Shown: positions 1 to 9,074 of the stretch, piece after piece
Layout of the letters: each line of letters begins with the position of its first letter
Numbering within the stretch: position 1 is the first letter of the stretch
NCBI GenBank assembly: GCA_004151065.3
Contig: NWUY0300028670.1
Location: 4,981-22,605, forward strand
Source of the DNA: Larix sibirica
Lineage: Eukaryota > Streptophyta > Pinopsida > Pinales > Pinaceae
Length of the DNA: 17,625 nucleotides
Direction of reading: 5' to 3'
Notes under the pieces: model-generated
What the model was told of the DNA's origin: nothing
What the model saw: only the letters and a program-made list of their open reading frames with translations
Databases searched by the model: none
Translations under genes and position numbers: made by a program

Positions 1-150
1 TGGGTATGTTCCTGCCATTGACTTTTCTCTGTGCTTATGGATTCCTTCCTCCCCATCTTCCAAAACCTTCTGAATTCCCTACGGGCTACACACATGAATC
101 AAAAGATTGAACCATTGCACAGAGAAAAGTCAATGGCAGGAACATACCCA
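1..150. repeat. Perfect 34-bp inverted repeat with 82-bp loop
   Basis: Bases 1-34 are the exact reverse complement of 117-150; the arms begin TGGGTATGTTCCTGCC and end in the mirrored form. The 82-base loop is pyrimidine-rich in its first half. The transcript would fold into a long perfect hairpin, which could be a young microRNA or siRNA locus, a small foldback element, or an assembly artefact. The left arm starts exactly at base 1, so it may extend beyond the window. I do not recognise a known microRNA in either arm. Confidence 0.9.
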
Positions 151-381
151 GCCTCCTTCATCTGTTGATATAAACTTTCTAAGATTGCATAAATATCCTT
201 TGACTGTGGAAGTGACTAGTGTCATGCAGTGAATGTATAAGTCATATTCTTGACCTCAATCGAATTCCACCTAGGGGACTTTTTCAAACCCATGTCTCCC
301 TGATTTCGTAGGATTAAGGTGAGTCTTAGGGTCACTGATAGTTGGTCATGTATGTGTATTATTATTAAAGTAGATTGTAGG

Positions 382-412
382 TATAAAAGGTGAAGAGAGA
401 GAGAGATCGAAA
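382..412 (+). promoter_or_regulatory. Candidate TATA box followed by GA tract
   Basis: TATAAAA occurs at 382-388, about 100 bases before the first in-frame ATG (485) of the PB1-kinase pseudogene. A GA dinucleotide run follows at about 393-405, a common feature of plant 5' leaders. The position fits a core promoter plus short leader, but TATA-like strings are common in AT-rich DNA and no transcription evidence is available. Confidence 0.3.
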
Positions 413-484
413 GGAATTTTCAAATGGTAGGAAATAGTGCTGGTATAAATGTTGGGGGAGTTTTAAAGGCCATGAAGCTCCTCG

Positions 485-2550
485 ATGCATATGGATAACC
501 TATCTAGTGGGGCATCAGATGATGTGAGGTTTCATAAGGTGAATTTCATGTGTAGTTTTGGTGGAAAATTTCTTCCCAAGACAAGTGATGGTTCCCTCAG
601 TTATGTGAGGGGTGAGACTCAGATTGTGACAACCCATAGATGTAATTGATTTACAGATCTCATACAAAAGATGATGTCGATAAATGGGAAGGATCTATTT
701 CTAAAGTATCAATTTCCAGATCAGGATCTCAATGATTTGGTGACTATTTCTTATGATGAGGATCTTGATAATATGTTGGATGAATATGAGAGACTCCTCG
801 AAGGCTCAGGTGAAGGATATTCAAGGATGAGAGTATTTATTTTCCGATCAAGTGATCATGGCCTGGCTCAATTTCCATCTATAGGTGATCACAAGAATTC
901 TGAGAAGCACTATGTAGATGATGTCAATGGCATATATAAGACAGTAATTAGAAAACATGAGAACCATATAGAAATTTCATCTTCACAACATCTAGAGTAT
1001 TTGATCGGTTTTGACTTTATCGATAATTGGAACTCAATACCAAGGCATCAAGAAGGTATGTCAGGGCCATCATCCAAAATAATAGCGCTGGATGTTACAT
1101 ATTTACGTCCACCACTGCCTAGTTCATGATCACTTTCTTCTAAGCAAGGTATCTCTCAATTTCCTCCCGCAATAGTTTGTGCTCTATTGCCACCTTCTTT
1201 ATCTTATGCAACAACCCATTTGAAGCAATTTGGAGTAGGGGACACTTCTATGTCTCTTCTCCCAAAAGAAAATTTAAATATCGGTAATTAGTTGTACTAT
1301 ACATTCTAGAAACCAGGAGGATATGTCTTACATGATTTAGATTATAGGATATTAACACCTTCTATGACTATATCTCAACATGAGCCTCGCCTTAGAACTG
1401 CAGGGGTCAGAGGGGAGGAAGAATTCCCCAAACATGGAAAAATGGATAGATTGCAAGACAAAGTTGATGTTGCACAAACCATACTGGATCGTAGATTAGA
1501 TGGAAAAATTCCCCCTCAAGATCCACATCCTATTATTCTTAAAAACCAACACCACCAGTTTATTAGAAACATTACAAAGATTCATACCAGGATACTTACA
1601 GATACATTCAGTTTGCCAATTCTGATAGTGGGATTGCACAACTGTTTCAGCAACCGCTTCTTTACAAGGTGCTCTTCAAAACATATCAACTCATTGTACA
1701 TCAAGAACAATTGTTTGACGATCAACTCTCCCATCTTAAAGAGTTTCTTATTTACTAGCATAAAATACCTCATGACTGATTCTCATGTTTAGATGAGTCT
1801 TGCATTCAACATCGAGTAGTGCCACATGTGCAATCAGATAGTGTTCTACAGACTAATACCATGTATGAAATGGGACCAGCTTTTGAAGGTCATCATTCCA
1901 ATGGGTTAGTGCCTTTTCAACCAATGATTTTTGGACAACATGCTACCAACACTCATGGAGTAATGGAGTATATGGTTGAACATCAAGCTTCTCATTTTCA
2001 TGAAAGACCATATTAGGTTGGTTGGTCTTTTCAACATAGAACTCAGGAAGTGGATTTTCCTTTAGTTTTGAGGATGTATCAATCTAAAGAAAACGAAGAA
2101 CTGAGTGTTGAATTTTCAGGAGGTCTTATTAAACCTTCTTTAGTCTCTAGTTGGATTGTTCTGTTAGAAGACATACATGTTTTATCGGGTTCTTGTTTGA
2201 GTCATCCTTATCATAATTATAAAAAAGTTGAGATGTTTGAATCCTTTGTACCAACATCAAATCATTTCAAGAAGGCTATCAATGCAGGTGATGTGGGAAA
2301 ACTAGGAATCATTCATGTTGTATTCCAAGCAACCAAACTAACTCTAAGAAAAAATGAAATTCCAGTGCCAAGTTCTTGATTCAGTGTTCAGGATATAAGA
2401 CTTTCACATCCTCTGCAAGAGCATTCCATTGATTATTATGAAGGAAACATGGATCCACCATTGGTTCGTAAAAGTGAAGTGGGTAGTGTTGACAGGGGTA
2501 GACCCACTAGAGAAAGGGAAATGATCATTCTTGTAAATAAATACAAGTAA
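485..2550 (+). pseudogene. PB1 domain and linker of a Raf-like (PB1-MAPKKK) kinase, decayed
   Basis: The frame from ATG 485 (or ATG 491) encodes a PB1 domain. A basic first strand reads KVNFMCSFGGKFLP, then YVRGETQIV, FTDLIQKM and the acidic OPCA-type stretch around SYDEDLDNMLDEY (about 739-780). This order is that of plant PB1-Raf-like MAPKKKs, cytosolic serine/threonine kinases in which PB1 mediates dimer or partner binding. Stops lie at 647 (inside PB1, where the family usually has an aromatic residue), 1127, 1289 and 1307. Around 1560-1612 the coding-like reading moves from the frame of base 671 to the frame of base 1819, an indel. That frame carries stops at 1756, 1777, 2014 and 2377 and ends at 2548. 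The linker is Q-, H- and S-rich, as usual in this family. A pseudogene is well supported; the exact 5' end and exon end are uncertain. Confidence 0.82.
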
Positions 2551-4717
2551 CATAACATACAGATAAATGTAATGGAGTAAGAATTGAAATAATGAGACAA
2601 GTTGGTTGAAGAGTAGGAGACTCATGACTTCCCTTAAATGGATGAACCAAAAAAGGTTGATTTGGGTAGAAACCATAAGAAAAAAAGGGAAGAATAGAAC
2701 TGATTCTACAGGTCTTCATTGATGAATTAAGTATCTTTTGAAGAATGACCACAAATATATTATTGAGCAACAATGTCCTGGCAGTAGTGTTTATTTCTCT
2801 TCTGAAATGTATTCATGCATGTATAATTTAACACTAGATTCAGACATAGAAATTGGAGGCAAGCATCCATACAAAGTGCTTCCTAGCATGGAGAAAAAAT
2901 AGATCGGGATGTTATGCAACATATGGTTCTTGATCCCTCTTGCACATATGTAAGGGTTAGTTTTTGTGACATAAAATGAGGATTAGTTCACTCACTTTCA
3001 CATTTCTAGTTACTGCACTTGTGTTTTTAATTTCGTGCTTTAGTATAGCCATTGTGGTGCAACCATAAGATCCATAGATATCAAGCAACAATATGCCAAA
3101 CACGATACCTTATTTAGACTTTATTCTTTTCATCTTCGGGTGTAGTATCCAAAACCTCAAACATAACTACCATTTTCTTTCAATATGATTTATTCTTAGC
3201 TCATGTCTTCTTATTTGATTCTCCCACTAGCTATATATCACATCATGCTTTCTAACTAAACTAGAGCCTGCATCTGATGTACACATGGATTTTGAGCCAA
3301 ATGAATGTTGTAAATGCATACTGGGCATATTAGATTGCTCTGTATACACATGTTGCCTCAGAATCTTGGAGTTGTCCTACAAAAAAATGATACCATGTCC
3401 ACTGAAAAGAAAATATCTTTAGGAATGGGTGGCAAGTATTATGTGGGATATTCCTTTATCACCTCTAAAAACATCTGCTAGGATTATTCTTTTATTCCCT
3501 CTTGTGTATTAATTCCTAGAACATTTTGGTCAATTTCTTCCATAAATTGCACAAGGTCAAACAGTTGTCACCATTAACACTTGGTTGAAGACTTATTCAC
3601 ATACCAAAATAACCCTTCAAATGCAATTCTCAATACATCAAAATATGCACTAAGAACTTCTAATGCGTCAATATTCTAAAGGGTAAACTTTAGGTAAAAG
3701 GTTAAATGCCACTATTGGAGAGGGTAATCTTATGTCTTATGTTAGTTTGTAAAAGTATACTCAAAGGGGGGGATGAAATCCATATAAAACATGGCAAAGA
3801 AATGGCTCAAAAAAATATTACACATGAGAAGCAACAACCATAGTATGAAAGTGCTCAAGGAAATGAATCTAACATTGCAAATGGCATAAAAGAAAATCTA
3901 GGATGCTCCTTTATGGGGCAATTTTTTTTCCAGGGGAAAAAGACCTATAAATAGGGGAAAAACATGATTGGAAGTTCACTTCTTGCACACAAAATCAAAG
4001 CAAGGTGTTTTTGATCTAATTCTTTAGTTGTGGAGTCTAAGCGATTAATCAATGAAACTCAATTCCATGACTTCCAAGTTGGTCTTCTCATCCTAGATGT
4101 CATTTTAGTTTGAATACATTTACATTTTTTTGGATTTGTGGGCTCAGAAACAACCCATTGTGGGGTTGGATTGAATTGCATAGGTATTAAAGGGAGACTC
4201 ACACATAAGTTCCTATGATAGTTGCACCATGGCACAACTGAGGCCAAAAATCCCATGTGAAAATTTGATGTGACTAATGGTGAACAATCACATAACATTG
4301 TTCTATGTTTTTATCATGAATAATGGCATGAACTAGACAATCATTTATAGTAAATTTGTGAGAACCACACAATAGATAAATTGTAAACCATGAGAAGTAT
4401 GATAATATCTTATTTTTCTAGAAAGGTGTGGACAGATGTCTTTTGGATGGAGGGAGTGTGAGAATGAGGAGCTCACATACTTAGTTGCGGGGGATGCAAA
4501 ATAAAAGGATTCTAGAACATTCATTGATAAAATCAATGAATGTGGTTTTAACTTTATAGCTGTTACCTTGCCAGAAATCATACTTGAGTAGCACTCTATG
4601 CAATTATAGGTGAATAACATATCGATCGTGATAATGTGCATTCCAATATTTAGTCCAATACCAGTCCCTTTTTGGAAGCCAAAGGTGGAGTTTCTGACTC
4701 TACAACTATAACATGAC
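2551..4717. other. Gap between pseudogene parts; possible linker traces then non-coding
   Basis: From 2551 to about 2902 there are short open stretches that could be further decayed linker. The best is 2774-2899 in the frame of base 671, 42 codons before TAG 2900, containing GKHPYKVLPS. I could not confirm homology. From 2903 to 4717 I see AT-rich sequence without a convincing exon, apart from the TATA-like motif at 3946. Minus-strand open frames at 4059-4298 and 4345-4722 show no recognisable domain and look like chance. This block is either a very long intron or inserted repeat DNA. Confidence 0.4.
3946..3953 (+). promoter_or_regulatory. Strong TATA-box match, owner unknown
   Basis: TATAAATA at 3946-3953 is preceded by CC and followed by GGGG, a close match to the plant TATA consensus. 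A start site would fall near 3975-3985. No coding gene begins downstream within several hundred bases. It could be the promoter of a non-coding transcript or the U3/R boundary of a degraded LTR element, though I found no paired LTR. Confidence 0.25.
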
Positions 4718-4999
4718 AACACAACAAAGGTGGATCTAATTTTTTTGGTGAATACTTACAAGAGGCTTATGCATCAACTGGAAATGTGTTGGAATTTTCT
4801 TCCTGGACAGAATCTCTTGCCACTAAATTTTTTTCACCAACTAACAAAACTACTGTTTCGACTATCCTTCTTGTAAAAGGAGAGGAAACCTATCAAGAAT
4901 TGAACTCTACAACGGATGACCTTAGTGAAGGACTACCTTCACCAACATTGCCTTTTTCAAATCTTAAAGTGGAAGGTACAGAAAATTTCCCTTGTACAG
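4718..4999 (+). pseudogene. Coding-like block, probable kinase linker exon
   Basis: In one frame this block is open for about 94 codons after TGA 4715. It reads as soluble, Ser/Thr/Glu-rich sequence, for example EYLQEAYASTGNVLEFSSW, VKGEETYQELNSTTDDLSE and LPFSNLKVEGTENFPCT. It lies between the PB1 part and the kinase N-lobe on the same strand, so it is probably part of the long low-complexity linker of the same gene. The block ends at ACAG 4996-4999, in phase 1, exactly where the tandem array begins with GT. No domain is present, and the assignment rests on position, strand and composition. Confidence 0.45.
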
Positions 5000-5655
5000 G
5001 TTTTAGTGTTTACTATATCTTGCAATGTATTATTGGTTGTTTTACCTCATGCATTATTCATGTTTCAAGAACATTACGAGTTGTTTTAACTTTTAATCCT
5101 ATGTGATCATCTAGATGAGAGTGTGGAAGGGGAGAGAGAGATTATTGTTAAGGAATTTTTTGTTACAGGTTTTAGTGTTTACTATATCTTTCAATGTATT
5201 ATTCATATTTCAAGAACATCAAAAGTTGTTTTAAAATTTATTCCTATTTGATCCTCTAGATGAGAGTGTGGAAGGAGAGAGAGAGATTGTTGGTAAGGAA
5301 GTTGTTGTTATAGGTTTTACTGTTTACTATATCTTTCAATATATTAGTGGTTTCTTTACCTCCTGTATTATTCATATTTGAAGAACATTAAGATTTGTTT
5401 TAGCTTGTATTCCTATGTGACCCTCTAGATGAGAGTATGGAAGGAGAGAGAGATATTGTTATTAATGAAATTATTGTTATAGGTTTAATTGTTTACTATA
5501 TATTTCAATGTATTAGTGGTTGTTTTACCTCATGTATTATTCATATTTCAAGAACATTAAGAGATGTTTTAACTTTTAATCCTATGTGATACTCTAGATG
5601 AAAGTGTGGAAGGAGGGAGAGAGAGAGATTGTTGTTTAGGAAGTTGTTGTTACAG
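4992..5655 (+). repeat. Four-copy tandem array, about 145-169 bp per unit
   Basis: Units begin at about 4992, 5160, 5305 and 5474, and the array ends at 5655. Each starts with a TTGTTACAGGTTTTAGTG-like sequence (first copy shortened), continues through TTTACTATATCT, FOUND near TTCAAGAACAT and GATGAGAGTGTGGAAGG, and ends in a GA run. Periods are about 168, 145, 169 and 174-182. Copy 2 is short because it lacks the segment between CAATGTATTA and TTCATATTTC. The array fills the gap between two blocks that look like exons, and each unit starts after an ACAG or ATAG, so it resembles repeated intron units. It may be nothing more than an intronic minisatellite. Confidence 0.9.
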
Positions 5656-5800
5656 CTCTTCGGCCAACCCTTTGTCCTCCTAAAATAATCTCAATGAATG
5701 AATGGGACTAGGATACCAAAGATGAAAAGTTTCACCAAAACAATATACCAGAAACATTGCTAAAAGGGACAGAGGAGGAAGCTATGGATTTCAACTCGGA
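5656..5800 (+). pseudogene. Coding-like block just upstream of the kinase domain
   Basis: After the last TTACAG (5650-5655) the sequence reads in phase 1, compatible with the block ending at 4999: RPTLCPPKIISMNEWD, a TAG stop, then DTKDEKFHQNNIPETLLKG and TEEEAMDFNSE. It is hydrophilic and acidic, as expected for the linker just before the kinase domain. Its 3' end is uncertain, because no strong donor is visible before coding character is lost near 5800. The following 300 bases look like an intron with T-rich runs. Assignment to the PB1-Raf gene is inference from position and phase. Confidence 0.4.
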
Positions 5801-6109
5801 GATATTAATGTTATTTTCATTGTTTCTCCCTACTAATTGTTTTCTTCCACAATGATTGTAGTAAGCATCTTTATTCTTTCTAAGTTATAAGAAATGTACA
5901 TGAACCTAATGTTGAATATGTGCACTATGGTTGGCTGGTTGTAGTTATTAGCATTGATTTTTTATTGAACATGCAAGTTCATATATTTATTTTATATTAC
6001 TATAAAATTTGATTAAATTTTTATGTGTGTTTGCATTGGAACATTTTTTTTTAATTTCACTTGAGTCCAGTATTTTAGTATTCCCTCATTTTTGCATGTT
6101 TTTTAGCAG

Positions 6110-6290
6110 ACAATAAAAAATGTTGACCCTGAAGAATTGAGAGATGTCGGTTCTAGTACCTTTGGGACTATATATCATGGAAAATGGAGGGGATAAAATT
6201 TTTCAATCAAACGAAAAAAGAATAGTTGCTTTGTGGGAAACCCATCCGAGAAAGAGTGTTTGGTAGGAGCTCAAATCCTTTCTGGGTTGC
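6110..6290 (+). pseudogene. Raf-like kinase N-lobe fragment
   Basis: A T-rich tract and TTTTTAGCAG (acceptor at 6108-6109) precede an exon reading IKNVDPEELRDVGSSTFGTI then YHGKWRG, a stop TAA at 6194-6196, and FSIKRKKNSCFVGNPSEKE. This is the start of a plant PB1-Raf-like kinase domain: the leader before the glycine-rich loop (GSSTFGTIYHGKW for the usual GSGTFGTVYHGKW), then the strand with the ATP-binding lysine (SIKR for AIKR) and the basic NSCF segment. The middle glycine of the loop is replaced by serine. Similarity fades after QILSG near 6280. I found no HRD, DFG or APE segment downstream, so the domain is truncated and cannot be a working kinase. Confidence 0.88.
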
Positions 6291-6733
6291 TCCTTAGAAT
6301 TTGTTTTAGCGACATGATATCAATGTCTATGTTCAATTATCTTTAGATACTGAGCATAGATAAATAAATAAAAATTAATTTTGAGAGAGTTGATTTTCGG
6401 AGGAAATATTACATTCTTACAGTAACATAATACATGATGAATGACTCACTTAAACAGGTCTTGCAAAAGAAGTATAGATATAGGTTTGCTACACATTTTT
6501 TTAATAGCTCAATTTTCCATGCACATTCACACTTCCAAATAGAAGGGGAAAGGATAAGTCTCAAATTAATTTCATGGCATTCAATTATTATATATATAGT
6601 CACTTATGAAAATATATATTGCTCTATCCAATATTAGTGTAGTGGTACACCATCTTTTGTACTTGAATTCGAAGAAAGCATGTTAGACCAATGTTTGGTG
6701 GTTTGCATAAAGCATCAAATATGGTTTCATCAT

Positions 6734-6790
6734 ATTGACCTAGTGGTTAAATATGATCATTACCATGGAAGCAAAGGATCAAACTTGAAT
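6734..6790 (+). repeat. Weak tRNA-derived (SINE-like) A-box/B-box pair
   Basis: GACCTAGTGGTTAAA at about 6738-6752 resembles a pol III A box, as in many plant SINE heads. GGATCAAACTT at 6777-6787 is a weakened B box (GGTTCRANNCC type). The spacing of about 36 bases is normal for a tRNA or SINE promoter. I cannot draw a full cloverleaf and did not find a clear 3' tail, so this is tentative. Confidence 0.3.
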
Positions 6791-6989
6791 TTCTTATAAA
6801 TCATTCTAAATCATTTTCATGAACACGTGGATAGTACTTTGGACAAAGGGAAGTAGCAGTCAGCTCAGAAACAAAATAGGTGTACAAGGTATAATCTAAC
6901 AACTTTATAGGAATTTTTTCTCTAAGTTTCTATAGATTAAAACAAGTAGGAAACTTATCTTGGAATTGGATTACTTAGATATGATCTAG

Positions 6990-7011
6990 AAATGGGTGAT
7001 AAGTGACTAAA
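6990..7011 (+). repeat. Foldback-element end shared with 14656-14677
   Basis: The 22 bases here, with core GGGTGATAAGTGACT (6994-7008), match the reverse complement of 14656-14677 without a mismatch. The adjoining TGACTAAAA is also shared. It looks like one end of the same MITE-like family; the other end is not recognised nearby. Confidence 0.6.
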
Positions 7012-7258
7012 AAAATGACTAAAAGGAGGATTGAAACTTTACCCTCTCGGGAGGTCTAAGGCTTTGTTCGTTCATCAATTCAAAAGTCCCTCTATTCCAT
7101 GCCTTTACATTTAAGTCCATTAAGTACCATCTCTCTTTGTCCAGTTTCCAATCTTTTCCAGTGCACCGGTTTGGTTGACTGCCTTAAAAAGAGGATTGCT
7201 TGCGGATGCCTCTTTCATTGAATAGCCAATGGTTGATATAGATCATTTGATTTTCCAG

Positions 7259-7309
7259 CATTGTTGGAGGAGCTTCAAGAGTATGTAGAATTTATTGACA
7301 TGGCTAATG
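7259..7309 (+). CDS. Unknown gene, candidate exon 1
   Basis: This 51-base segment lies between TTTTCCAG (acceptor at 7257-7258) and GTAAATG (donor). It reads LLEELQEYVEFIDMANG with a split codon at each end, phase 1 at both boundaries. It is the first of five segments with the same phase on this strand. The fragment is acidic and probably helical, with no recognised domain. Exons further upstream were not identified. An open stretch at about 7388-7459 (ALEVFGLWIPYSRMEKVW) could be another decayed piece. Confidence 0.45.
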
Positions 7310-7783
7310 GTAAATGATTTTGAACTTTCATTGTCATCTTTGTAGCATATGTAGTAGGAAAAGGAAAAACTAATAATCACTAGTAGGCACTTGAGGTCTT
7401 TGGTTTGTGGATTCCATATTCTCGAATGGAAAAAGTATGGAAGCACTGGTTGTATTGATGGATTCCAAATTAGTGGGTATGAATTGACCATTAACATATG
7501 ACAATGTACATAAAATAGTCATGATAGAACTAACCTTTTAAGAAAATAAATGAAGCCCTTTGTCAGGATAATTAATAGCATATGTTTGTAATCATAGTGT
7601 GTTAATATTTGTAAGAGTTTGTGATATATTTTTAGTGTGAAATTTGATTCAGTGTGAANGCAAAGTTGGTCAACCTATTTCTCTAAAAATTGCATGAGAG
7701 CATTTCAAACGTCCAAGTCTTAATGAATAATGAGAGCATATGTATCATGAAGTTAAAAAAATTTAATTGTTTGTTAGTGGCAG

Positions 7784-7858
7784 GAATTGGAATGGGTAGG
7801 ATTGGAAAGCGTGGATTGTGGTTAAACGATGCACTGGCACAGCTGAATTCCATGGATG
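7784..7858 (+). CDS. Unknown gene, candidate exon 2
   Basis: The acceptor is GGCAG at 7779-7783 and the donor is G|GTATGTG at 7858/7859. The exon is 75 bases, phase 1 at both ends, and reads GIGMGRIGKRGLWLNDALAQ then LNSMD. The run GIGMGRIGKRGL superficially recalls a P-loop (GMGGIGKTTL), but the Thr/Ser required after the lysine is Arg and no other NB-ARC motif follows, so I do not call it one. The N at 7660 lies in the preceding intron. Confidence 0.5.
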
Positions 7859-8180
7859 GTATGTGATTTTACCATAATATGTTTATGATAAGGTAGATAT
7901 GGAAATTGATTTTGGATAATAAGTTTATATTTATTAATATGTATTATTATGCGTGTGACATATTGGAAGTATTTTCCACATATTATTTTGCTGCACAAAA
8001 TTTAACTTTTGCTGTTCAATTTTTTTTACCCTAACGATTTGGAGTTATAAACGGAGACAATTAAATTTAGAGCAGAGAATATTTGACATTTATTATCCAA
8101 TAAAGTTGACAAAACTTTCCCATAATGCTTACAGTCTAAAAACAAGATAAAAAGATCATGTTCAAATTATAAGATAAATG

Positions 8181-8275
8181 TTTTAACTTTCGTTAAGACA
8201 ATTTAATGTTTTCAGTTTTAACTTTCATTAAGACAATTTAATGTTTTAAGTTTTAACTTTCATTAAGACAATTTA
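8181..8275 (+). repeat. Three tandem copies of a 34-36 bp unit
   Basis: TTTTAACTTTCRTTAAGACA followed by ATTTA is repeated from 8181, 8217 and 8251, with one G/A difference in copy 1. It lies inside the 786-base candidate intron between exons 2 and 3 of the unknown gene. It is a simple minisatellite with no visible coding role. Confidence 0.9.
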
Positions 8276-8299
8276 GCTTAGCTGAAGTAAATCCATTAT

Positions 8300-8368
8300 A
8301 CTAAAACACATTATCTCATTGTGCTATTTTACGAAATTACTAAAACACATTATCTCATTGTGCTATTT
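8300..8368 (+). repeat. 30-bp direct repeat, two copies 39 bp apart
   Basis: ACTAAAACACATTATCTCAT and the next ten bases occur identically at 8300-8329 and 8339-8368. The nine-base spacer includes ACGAAATT. The perfect identity suggests a recent duplication within the same candidate intron as the 8181-8275 array. Confidence 0.9.
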
Positions 8369-8644
8369 AAACCAACATCTTCTTAACAGAATGTATTAGT
8401 TACAGAATGCATTAACCACTTTGTCCTCAAATTCAAATAATAAAAAAATTGCTGGAATCAAGATTTCGAATAGACTGCATTTTTTTAGAAAATAAAATCT
8501 AGATAACACAATAAGCCCATTCATTCATTACATAATGCCCAGCTTTTTCTCTGCCGATAATAACCACCTTCAAATGGCCAGGATGACCGTATTGGTGCGT
8601 TTGGAGACACGAAATATCATAACATCGTTTTCATTGTTTCCTAG

Positions 8645-8719
8645 GTGAGACAGTCTGGTTCGATGAACTGCAAAGCGAACCTCCGGCTTGTAACTCGTGG
8701 AGATTCAATATTATTAATG
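8645..8719 (+). CDS. Unknown gene, candidate exon 3
   Basis: This exon lies between TGTTTCCTAG (acceptor at 8643-8644) and G|GTAAGTTC, a near-consensus plant donor. It is 75 bases, phase 1 at both ends, and reads ETVWFDELQSEPPACNSWRF then NIIN. GC content is visibly higher than in the surrounding introns. No domain is recognised. The quality of both splice sites makes this the most convincing exon of the set. Confidence 0.6.
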
Positions 8720-8805
8720 GTAAGTTCAGTTACGTTTTGGTCAATAGAGAATTACTTATTTATTTATATGAAGTTAGATTGATAATCACGTTTTAATAAA
8801 TCCAG

Positions 8806-8989
8806 GTTCTGACCTACTGGGATTACGCTCCTACCAGAGAATACGTGCATTGATATGCTCGAGTGAGGCCCGCTCGATTTCCATTATCATCGGATCGCCT
8901 TATGCTACATCCCTAGCAATTAAAAGAGTTCAAAATAACATTTGACCCAGGTTTGGTAGGTATTTTATTCTACAGCAAACAAGATCAAG
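8806..8989 (+). pseudogene. Unknown gene, candidate exon 4 with a 1-base insertion
   Basis: The acceptor is AATCCAG (8799-8805) and the donor is CAAG|GTATCTG. The first part reads SDLLGLRSYQRIRALICSSE and ARSISIIIGSPYATS in one frame, which meets TGA at 8943. The second part reads QLKEFKITFDPGLVGILFYS then KQDQ in the next frame, which has TAG at 8914 upstream. A single extra base between 8914 and 8943 explains both. The length agrees: 184 bases, one more than the multiple of three (183) expected for an exon with phase 1 at both ends. The protein has alternating hydrophobic residues typical of beta-strands, but the family is not recognised. The indel could be a sequencing error or a true disabling mutation. 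Confidence 0.55.
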
Positions 8990-9074
8990 GTATCTGGTAT
9001 GTTCTTTTTTTCTTTACAACGTAATTGTGTCAACCGTACTGATGAATGTTTCTTTTTTTGCCCTGCAATATTAG

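Larger units (their letters stand above)
6291..7258. other. Non-coding spacer between two gene remnants
   Basis: No convincing exon is visible. The pair of overlapping opposite-strand open frames at 6409-6637 has no domain and looks like chance. The stretch holds the weak tRNA-like motif at 6734-6790 and the foldback-element end at 6990-7011. Further kinase exons, expected here if the upstream gene were complete, are not seen. Confidence 0.5.

Noticed and set aside
918-932. YVDD motif, as in reverse transcriptase active sites
   Set aside because: It lies in the linker downstream of PB1 in the kinase reading frame, with no other reverse-transcriptase motif around it; chance.
4345-4722. 125-codon minus-strand open frame
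   Set aside because: It has no domain, its residue mix is Ser/Cys/Tyr-heavy and translation-like by chance, and there are no splice or promoter signals.
7784-7830. P-loop of an NB-ARC resistance protein (GIGMGRIGKRGL)
   Set aside because: The Thr/Ser after the lysine is missing and no kinase-2, RNBS or GLPL motif follows in the next exons.
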